A stretch of DNA of 7,062 bases. It comes from Candidatus Shapirobacteria bacterium CG10_big_fil_rev_8_21_14_0_10_48_15. GTDB taxonomy: Bacteria > Patescibacteriota > Microgenomatia > PFEM01. The notes beneath the pieces were generated by a model, which had not been told where the DNA came from, searched no databases, and saw only the letters and a list, made by a program, of their open reading frames with translations. Positions 1-6,700 of this stretch are shown piece after piece; position 1 is the first letter of the stretch, and the number at the start of each line of letters is the position of its first letter. Location of the stretch: positions 1 through 7,062 of the forward strand of contig PFEM01000026.1 in the NCBI GenBank assembly GCA_002793635.1, given 5' to 3'. The position numbers and the translations under genes are program-made.

Positions 1-4
1 AAAT

Positions 5-1012
5 ATGCCTTTAAAACAACATCCGGTTCCACAAAACATTTCCTCTTACGAGTTTCGTCTGGTGGGTGACATGACTCTTAAGCAATTCGGTTACCTGGCC
101 GGCGGCACGGTTTTAGCCTTAATCTTCTACGGTCTGCCTATTCCGGACTTTATCAAGTGGCCGTTTATTCTTCTTTTTGCTTTCCTCGGCTTTGCTTTTG
201 CCTTCCTGCCTTTTGAGGAACGACCGTTGTTAATTTGGATCACCGCTTTTATTAAAAGCGTTTCTTCACCCACTCTTTTTATCTGGCGCAAACAGGCGGA
301 GCCCATCGCCATTTTTACTCATCAGCCGCCGGTTTTACCCAAAGCCACGATCACCCCATCAAAATTTCAGGTAGAAAATTACCTGATCGACCTGGCGACT
401 CTTCCGTCGGCTGCTCCGCCGGTTGACACGTCGGAAAAAAAGTTTTTGGATAACATTCATCAGCTTTTCCAGTCAACCCCTGCGGCCGCAATCCAGTCAG
501 TTACCAGCGCTCCCCTTCAACCTCGACCGGCACCAAGGCCGATTCCGCCGCTGCCTTTGCCACCAGTACCGGTCATCTCACCATTTGCACCACTGTCCAG
601 AAATCCACAACGGCAAATTAAAAATTTTAAAACGCCGGTGCGCATCATTAATCAGCCAATTCAGCCCAACGAAAACGCGGTTTTTCGTATCCTGCCGGCC
701 AAACCGGTGGCAGCAGAAACCAGTACCGAACTGCCTTTTCCCGAACCGCCCCGTCAGCCCAATATTCTCGTCGGCATGGTCTTAAATCAGGCTGAACAAA
801 TTGTCGAAGGGGCGATTTTGGAAATCAGAAATGAGCAAGGCTTGCCGGTGCGGGCTTTCAAAACCAACAAGTTGGGGCAATTCATGATCGCGACGCCCCT
901 AAGCAACGGGGAGTACGAAATTGAAATCGAAAAGGAAGATCTTAATTTTGATATAATCAAAATTAAGGCTGAAGGCAAAATCATTCAGCCTATTAAAATC
1001 AAAGCCAAATGA
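5..1012 (+). CDS. PrgI-family T4SS membrane protein with C-terminal carboxypeptidase-regulatory-like domain
   Basis: Likely a PrgI-family inner-membrane component of a Gram-positive-type conjugation/T4SS apparatus, the VirB3-like partner of the VirB4 ATPase encoded two genes downstream. The N-terminus has the characteristic start HPVPQNISSYEFRLVGDMTL at residues 6-25. It is followed by two membrane segments at about 27-44 and 50-70, and a further hydrophobic stretch at about 74-94. Residues about 105-250 form a proline-rich linker, densest at 166-197. Residues about 252-335 resemble a CarboxypepD_reg / transthyretin-like beta domain, with GAILEI at 269-274, TNKLGQF at 287-293 and NGEYEIEI at 301-308. 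At 335 residues it is much longer than a minimal PrgI protein of roughly 100 residues, because of the linker and added domain. There is no cysteine. The start at 5 fits the family N-terminus, but only four bases precede it, so no ribosome site can be judged and an upstream extension is not excluded. The TGA stop overlaps the next start. Family call fairly sure; C-terminal domain moderately sure. Confidence 0.85.
   Translation: MPLKQHPVPQNISSYEFRLVGDMTLKQFGYLAGGTVLALIFYGLPIPDFIKWPFILLFAFLGFAFAFLPFEERPLLIWITAFIKSVSSPTLFIWRKQAEPIAIFTHQPPVLPKATITPSKFQVENYLIDLATLPSAAPPVDTSEKKFLDNIHQLFQSTPAAAIQSVTSAPLQPRPAPRPIPPLPLPPVPVISPFAPLSRNPQRQIKNFKTPVRIINQPIQPNENAVFRILPAKPVAAETSTELPFPEPPRQPNILVGMVLNQAEQIVEGAILEIRNEQGLPVRAFKTNKLGQFMIATPLSNGEYEIEIEKEDLNFDIIKIKAEGKIIQPIKIKAK
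1009..1012 (+). other. ATGA stop/start overlap (gene 1 / gene 2)
   Basis: The ATG of the TraC-like gene shares bases with the TGA stop of the PrgI-family gene. The bases just upstream show no purine-rich Shine-Dalgarno, so initiation probably depends on ribosomes that have just terminated. The junction supports the chosen start and shows that TGA is read as stop. Confidence 0.85.
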
Positions 1013-1917
1013 TCGATACCATCAAAGTCGCCATCCGCGCCAGCACCCAAGAACACTTGGAAATTGAGGATATTCAAGAAGGGATTGTCATTTTAAAAGA
1101 CGGCGGGGCTTGCCTGGTAATCGCCGTCAGCTCCATCAACTTTGATCTTTTGTCCGAAGCCGAGCAAGAAGCGACCATTTTTGCTTACGCCGCTTTGATC
1201 AACTCGCTAAACTTTCCGATCCAAATTGTCGTGCGCTCTCAACAAAAAGACATTTCCAGCTATCTTAGCCTTTTAAAAGAAACTGCTGAAAAAAAGTCAA
1301 GCAAACTGTTTAAAAGCCAGATCCAAAAATATCACGATTTTGTCCGCGAAACAGTCCAGAAAAACAATGTTTTGGACAAAAAATTCTATTTAGTGATCCC
1401 CATGAGCCCTTTGGAAATCGGGGCCACCAAAGTGCTGGCTGCGAGCATGAACGTCAAAAAAAGGAAGCTGCCTTTCACCAAAGATTACATTCTTGAACAG
1501 GCCAAGATCAATTTGCATCCCCGCCGAGATCACTTGCTGCGCCAACTAGCCCGTCTGGGTATTCGCGGTCACCAATTGGAATCTAAAGACTTAATCAAGC
1601 TCTTTTTTGAAATTTATAATTCCGCTCATCAAGGCCAGCAAACGGTGGACACCAGCCAGTACCAAGTGCCTTTGGTGCAGTCTACCATAGTACCACCCGC
1701 TTCCACCCCACCCCAAACAGCGCCAGATGCTAACGAGGTGAGGGCCGTTTCGGAACCCAGCCCTGAAGCAAGCCCCCCTGCCCCAAACCCCGCCCAAGCC
1801 GCGCCACAGCCAGAACCGCTCAAGCCGGCCCAACCTCAACCGCAAACCGGCTTAAGCGGGAGCGTTTTTGGCCAAATTGATAATTTAGTGAGCCAATCAA
1901 CCAATGAAAATGATTAA
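1009..1917 (+). CDS. TraC-like domain protein with Pro/Ala/Gln-rich C-terminal tail
   Basis: Probable accessory T4SS protein related to the N-terminal domain of TraC/VirB4-type ATPases. Proteins of this kind often sit between PrgI and VirB4 in Patescibacteria. Residues about 12-200 form the folded part. Recognisable segments are EDIQEGIVILKDGGACLVI at 20-38, NFPIQIVVRSQQKDISSYL at 68-86 and KFYLVIPMSPLEIG at 125-138, followed by a basic helical stretch with HPRRDHLLRQLARLGIRGH at 170-188. There is no Walker A motif, so it should not hydrolyse ATP itself. Residues about 218-285 are low-complexity Pro/Ala/Gln-rich and end in a short tail containing VFGQIDNLV at 286-294. No signal peptide or membrane segment is seen, so it is probably cytoplasmic. 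Its ATG overlaps the PrgI stop (ATGA) and no Shine-Dalgarno is visible, which suggests coupled translation. The role next to VirB4 is inferred from position and similarity. A split-off N-terminal ATPase domain is possible, but the downstream VirB4 has its own N-terminal region. Confidence 0.7.
   Translation: MIDTIKVAIRASTQEHLEIEDIQEGIVILKDGGACLVIAVSSINFDLLSEAEQEATIFAYAALINSLNFPIQIVVRSQQKDISSYLSLLKETAEKKSSKLFKSQIQKYHDFVRETVQKNNVLDKKFYLVIPMSPLEIGATKVLAASMNVKKRKLPFTKDYILEQAKINLHPRRDHLLRQLARLGIRGHQLESKDLIKLFFEIYNSAHQGQQTVDTSQYQVPLVQSTIVPPASTPPQTAPDANEVRAVSEPSPEASPPAPNPAQAAPQPEPLKPAQPQPQTGLSGSVFGQIDNLVSQSTNEND
1904..1917 (+). other. 14-base gene overlap (gene 2 / gene 3)
   Basis: The VirB4 start lies inside the last codons of the TraC-like gene, in another frame. 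Two ATGs, at 1904 and 1910, are both usable and both lie before the TAA at 1915-1917. No Shine-Dalgarno is visible upstream, so which ATG is used cannot be decided from sequence. Coupled translation is likely, consistent with the two products working together. Confidence 0.75.
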
Positions 1918-3742
1918 GCTGCCCAAAATTCCCTTTACCAAAAACCAGTCATCAGCCAGGCCGGAAGAAACGACGCCGATGATCAAACTGAAGCAGGGCA
2001 CCACTTCCGTCAAAGACATCATTGCCCCCAGTGCGATTGAAGTGGACTTTAACGAAATTAAAATCGGTAGCCGTTACTTCCGGACTTTATTTGTGGCCGG
2101 CTATCCTCGCTTTGTTTCGGCCAATTGGCTATCGCCACTGATCAATTTTGACCACTCTCTGGATGTGGCGATGTACATTTATCCGGTCGCCGGCAAAAGC
2201 ATCCTGGACGAATTGCGCCGCAAGATCGCCGAAATGGAGGCGGAAATTCAAAATACCGTCGAGCGCGGCCGGCTGATTGAACCCACGACCAAGGCCAAGT
2301 TGGAAGACGCCCGCACCCTGCAAGAACAACTCGTCAAAGGGGCGGAAAGATTTTTTCAATTCGGCCTTTATATCACCATTCCCGCCGATTCGATCGAAGA
2401 GCTTAACCAAGTCACCAAACAAGTCATTTCCACCCTGGGCTCACTGATGATTGTCGCCAAGCAAGCCACCATGCAAATGGAAGAGGGTTTTAAAACAACC
2501 ATTCCTACTTGTGTTGGCAAATTAATGATCACCCGCAACATGGATACCACCTCTTTGGCCACCACTTTTCCCTTCACCTCGTCAGAACTAACCAGTGATA
2601 CCGGAATCATGTATGGGATCAACGAACACAATGACTCCCTGGTGATTTTTGACCGCTTTGAACTGGAAAATGCCAACGCTTGCGTCTTTGGAACGAGCGG
2701 GTGTGGCAAATCATACCTGGTCAAACTGGAAGCCTTGCGTTCTTTGATGTTTGACACTGAAGTGATTATTGTCGACCCCGAGGCGGAATACCAGAAACTG
2801 GCTGAGGCCCTTGACGGCGAATACGTCAGTTTTGGCTTTAAATCGCCTGCCAAAATCAATCCTTTTGACCTGTCGGCGGTTTATGAAGAAGGCGAAAACG
2901 AACTGGGCTTAAAAATTCTTTCGCTCCACTCGCTCTTTAAGGTGATTATGGGGCAACTTTCCGCCAATGAAGAAGCCCTCTTGGACCGAGCCTTGGTCAT
3001 GACTTACAAAATGAAGGGCATCACCCTTGATCCGGCCACGCAAAAAAAGCAACCGCCGCTCATGGAGGATCTCTACAAAACCTTAATCGGCATGGAAAAC
3101 AGTGAAGCACGTTCTTTGGCCAGCCGGATTGAAAAATTTGTCAGGGGCGGCTTTACAGGTATCTTTGATCAGCACTCCAATATTGATATCACCAACCCCT
3201 TAACCGTTTTTTCTCTCAAAGAATTGGAGGACTCGCTGCGGCCCATTGTCATGTTTATCATTCTCGACTACATTTGGACACGAGTCAAAAAGGACATGAA
3301 GAAAAGAATTTTGATCGTGGATGAAGCCTGGTACATGATGCAGTACCCTGACTCGGCTAACTTCCTTTATTCCATCGCTAAGCGGGCGAGGAAGTACTTC
3401 TTGGGGCTGACGACCATCACTCAAGACGTGGAAGATTTCCTAGCCGGTGATCACGGCAAAGCGATCGTTACCAACTCGGCCATTCAAATTCTAATGAAGC
3501 AATCCACGGCCGCTATCGATAAGGTCGCCCAAACTTTTTATCTCTCCGAGGGAGAAAAACACTTGCTGCTTTCGGCCGATGTGGGTGAAGGCTTGTTTTT
3601 TGCCGGCGCCAATCACGTGGCGGTGAGAGTCATCGCTTCCCCGGAAGAGCACCAGCTGATCACTACCAAGCCGCAAGAAATTTTAAAGCAACAATCAACT
3701 AAAGACTTCCGGACGCCGCCTGCCCAAAGTGAGTTACAATGA
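1904..3742 (+). CDS. virB4: VirB4/TraC-family conjugative transfer ATPase
   Basis: ATPase of the VirB4/TraC/TraE family, expected to energise assembly and substrate transfer of the T4SS at the cytoplasmic membrane face. The N-terminal VirB4 domain covers about 45-240, with YFRTLFVAGYPRFVSANWLS at 58-77, a charged helical insert at about 101-150 and LYITIPADSIEEL at 155-167. The RecA-like ATPase follows. Walker A is GTSGCGKS at 263-270, with K269 and S270. EVIIVDPEAEYQKLAEAL is at 286-303, KINPFDL at 317-323, and Walker B is RILIVDEAW at 468-476, with D473 and E474. The conserved TITQDVEDFL is at 504-513 (Q507), and NSAIQILMKQS at 524-534. All expected catalytic motifs are present. At 612 residues it is shorter than proteobacterial VirB4 proteins of around 800, but in keeping with the compact PrgI-linked type. 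The start at 1904 overlaps the upstream gene by 14 bases; ATG at 1910 is an alternative two codons in. No clear Shine-Dalgarno is seen. The TGA stop overlaps the next start. Family call is very secure; the transported substrate is unknown. Confidence 0.95.
   Translation: MKMIKLPKIPFTKNQSSARPEETTPMIKLKQGTTSVKDIIAPSAIEVDFNEIKIGSRYFRTLFVAGYPRFVSANWLSPLINFDHSLDVAMYIYPVAGKSILDELRRKIAEMEAEIQNTVERGRLIEPTTKAKLEDARTLQEQLVKGAERFFQFGLYITIPADSIEELNQVTKQVISTLGSLMIVAKQATMQMEEGFKTTIPTCVGKLMITRNMDTTSLATTFPFTSSELTSDTGIMYGINEHNDSLVIFDRFELENANACVFGTSGCGKSYLVKLEALRSLMFDTEVIIVDPEAEYQKLAEALDGEYVSFGFKSPAKINPFDLSAVYEEGENELGLKILSLHSLFKVIMGQLSANEEALLDRALVMTYKMKGITLDPATQKKQPPLMEDLYKTLIGMENSEARSLASRIEKFVRGGFTGIFDQHSNIDITNPLTVFSLKELEDSLRPIVMFIILDYIWTRVKKDMKKRILIVDEAWYMMQYPDSANFLYSIAKRARKYFLGLTTITQDVEDFLAGDHGKAIVTNSAIQILMKQSTAAIDKVAQTFYLSEGEKHLLLSADVGEGLFFAGANHVAVRVIASPEEHQLITTKPQEILKQQSTKDFRTPPAQSELQ
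3739..3742 (+). other. ATGA stop/start overlap (gene 3 / gene 4)
   Basis: The giant protein's ATG overlaps the VirB4 TGA stop. A weak GTGAG at 3729-3733, five bases before the start, is the only possible Shine-Dalgarno-like element and is unconvincing. The junction fixes the start of the giant gene and ties its translation to VirB4. Confidence 0.85.
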
Positions 3743-6700
3743 ACGCGCGTCTCCGCCAGCATTATCTCCAGCTCTGGGAACTAGCTGACTCTCTGGAAAG
3801 AGATTGGTGGCAAGAACAAGAAAAAGCCTCCTTACGGCAAACCTTGCGCGACGCGGTTGCTACTGACGCTAATTTAGCCAGTATCGTTGATATCACCGCC
3901 AGCAATTTTCTTGAACAATTAACCAACCGTCTCCAGGTTTTGGCCGTTAGCCAACCGGAAATCAGCCAGTCAAATTTGCCCCCTGCTGAAACACTCAAAC
4001 AAATTCAGCAGACCCAAAATCACCTTTTTCACCTGCCGCAAGAAACCAACTTCACCTTTCATCACGGCAAAAAAGGCGGGCCAAATGTCACCGATACCGA
4101 GCTGCAAACTATCCTGACTAAACATGGCCTGATAGACACCAACGGTAAGTTCGCCGCGACGATTAACGAAACTGACCGCCGGGCGGCGGCTCAAGAAATC
4201 AGCCAAAAAAGCACCGCTCATTTCCACCGCCAGCAGCTGGAAAAAGAAATCACCAGTCTCTTTGAAGGCCAAGCGCCAGCCAATTTGTTTGCCAGAGAAT
4301 TTTTTGGCACGCCAGAAGGCGTACCAGGGGTGGCGTCTTTTTTGGCCGAAAAAATCTCTCAAAAATCAGCTGACTACCTTGGCCAAAGAATCAGCGCCCA
4401 CCAGCACGGCCATTTTGACCCCCTGGCCCCCAATTCCCAAAAAGCCTTAAACCGGGCTGTTGAAGAAACCAGAGACCACATCGCCGCCAACCGTCTTTTT
4501 ACCAGCCAAGAACAAGCAACGATCGGCCGTCAAATTAACGCGATGATCACTAGCTCCCCAAAATTTAGACTGCTGACTGCCCGCAACCAACAATTAGTTT
4601 TAAACCGCGTCAACGAGACCCTTGGCCAAATCTCTTCCGTCAGCCAAACTCCTTCGCAAATAATTTCTTTTAAAGTCCGGGCAACTAAGCACGGCCGACC
4701 AGCCTTAACCAGTTTTCAGGCTGGCTACCGCGAGAGTGAAAGAAAAACCAAAAAATTCGAAGCTATCCCTAACCGCCCCCAAAACGTGGTCAGTACTGCT
4801 TTACGCGCAGCCGGCAGGGGACTCAACTCTCCGGAGGTTCAATTGTCTACCAGAAACATCAGCCGCAACATTAGCGATTTTTCCCGCGATCCGTTCGGGG
4901 CCACGCTTCGCTACCCCTACTACTCCTTAGTCTATCTTTTACCCAAACCCATCACCGATCTTTTTTTACCTTCCAAAGACAGTCTGCGGTCGAAAGTAAA
5001 ATTAATTTACGGCGTTAGCATCAGCCCGGACGCCCAGCGCCAACTTCTGGAAAACTTCGGCAAAAATATTTTAAAGTCCATTGGTAGCAAAGTCGGTTTT
5101 TATACCCGTGACTTTAAAGGCGATTATCACTTTGCACCCGTAGCCGCCTTGGGTTGGGTTAGTGATAAAGCATTTACCGGCCTAGGTGAAGGGGTTGGCT
5201 GGGTTTTTGGCAAAATTCCCGGGGTGGGCAAAACCCTAAAGGAGTCGATCAGCCGCAGTGTCGGCAGTAAGAGAAACCGGCAAAAAAGCCTGCTGACCAG
5301 CTGGATGGTCAGCCTGCCACTGGCACTTTTAAAACTCGTTCCCGGGGGGATTTGGGCCTTGGCCAAAAAAATTCCCTTCGTCGCCAAAAGTTGGGCCAAC
5401 CTTAGCGTGAGCACCAAACTGTCCCTCTTCAAATTTTTAAGAATTGGCAAGGGCGTTCTGGGTAGTTTATCTAAAGCTTTACCTCATGGTCTGATCAGCG
5501 GTGGCCTGGGCTATCTGGCCACTGGCAATCCTTTAGCTGGTGGTGGACTGGGCCTGACGGACCTAACTTTCCACTTTCTCCGCAACTTGGGTCAAGTCAC
5601 GGAAATCGGCAACTGGGCGGTTGGCGCTCACACCACTATTTTTGGCAAAGCTTTTGGTTTCGCCATCAGCAATCGCTGGTTTTACCTGCCGATAAAAGGC
5701 TCCCTGGCTGGTTTACTGGTATCTCAATTTGCCTTGCCGGCCTTGGGCATTAATGTGCCTGTTTGGGGCCACGTTCTTTCCACCGTCGCCGGTGGCGGGC
5801 TTGAATACGGCCTGCAGGTCGGTATCAAGCCCCTCTTGGTTAAATTTGTCTCACCGACGGTGGCCAAAATTGGCGGCACCATCAGCCACGCGGTCGGCAC
5901 CATTCTGCAATTTATTCTCAACCCCGGTACTCTTTTGGGCTACCAACTGGCGATTCTGCTCGGTTTAGGCCCATTCCAAGCTACTTTGGCTGCCCTTGGT
6001 GGTGGAGCGGTTTTTTGGGGCGCGGTTAAATTAATTTTTGGCCACTTCGTCGGTTTTGGCGGTTGGTTGGGTTATGCCGCTGCTATTGCTATTAACAGCG
6101 TCTTTGGCTTAACCGGCTGGCCGGCTTTTTTGGTCCAAACTGGCCTTGCTTCTCTGGGAGTTTATCTACAGTACCTCGGTATCCAAGCGCTCGGCGATTG
6201 GTTCCTTGGCTCGGTATCCGGCGCTTTTAGTGCCGGTTTACACGGTGCCGCTACCGTTAGCGCGGGAATTTCGGCCGGGGCGGTCGCCGCCATGGCGATT
6301 GGCATCATTATTGTGGTCGCCGGAACCATTTTGATCATTTTTATTTTTTCCTCCGTTTTTATTGAACAAAAAGCCTTAAGCAGCGAATTTATTTCCGCTG
6401 ATATTCCGATTAAAAAAACTTTTGTTTCGGCTGAAAAAAATGATGCTGGCGAGATAATCGCCCTAAATTATGAATTAACCTATGGCCTAAGCAGCAATGT
6501 CAACGGCACTTTAAATGACATTCAGATTAGAGATCGTTTTAAACATACCGGCAAACCTAAAATCTACGTTTTTCATTTACTGGATAATTTTTGGTTTAGA
6601 TACCAAATTTTAACTTTAGGTGACAATGAACCTTCTTCTTTTGAACCTTGTGATCCCACAATTATTGGGGATTATTTCCTTTGGTATCATAAACCTCCTC

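Noticed and set aside
1..4. Promoter or ribosome site before the first gene
   Set aside because: Only four bases precede the start, too few to judge.
1684..1860. Pro/Ala-rich repetitive DNA in gene 2 as a possible repeat array
   Set aside because: No fixed repeat unit; it reads as an ordinary low-complexity linker in the protein.
2368..2859. 163-codon open frame on the minus strand inside the VirB4 gene
   Set aside because: It lies wholly within the conserved ATPase coding region opposite Walker A, shows no recognisable domain, and its openness follows from the sense-strand codon use.
3970..4362. 130-codon minus-strand open frame in the 5' part of the giant gene
   Set aside because: The plus frame from 3739 is uninterrupted across it and joined to VirB4 by an ATGA overlap; the antisense product resembles nothing.
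5127..5450. 107-codon minus-strand open frame
   Set aside because: Antisense shadow of the Gly/hydrophobic region of the giant gene, with no start context or domain.
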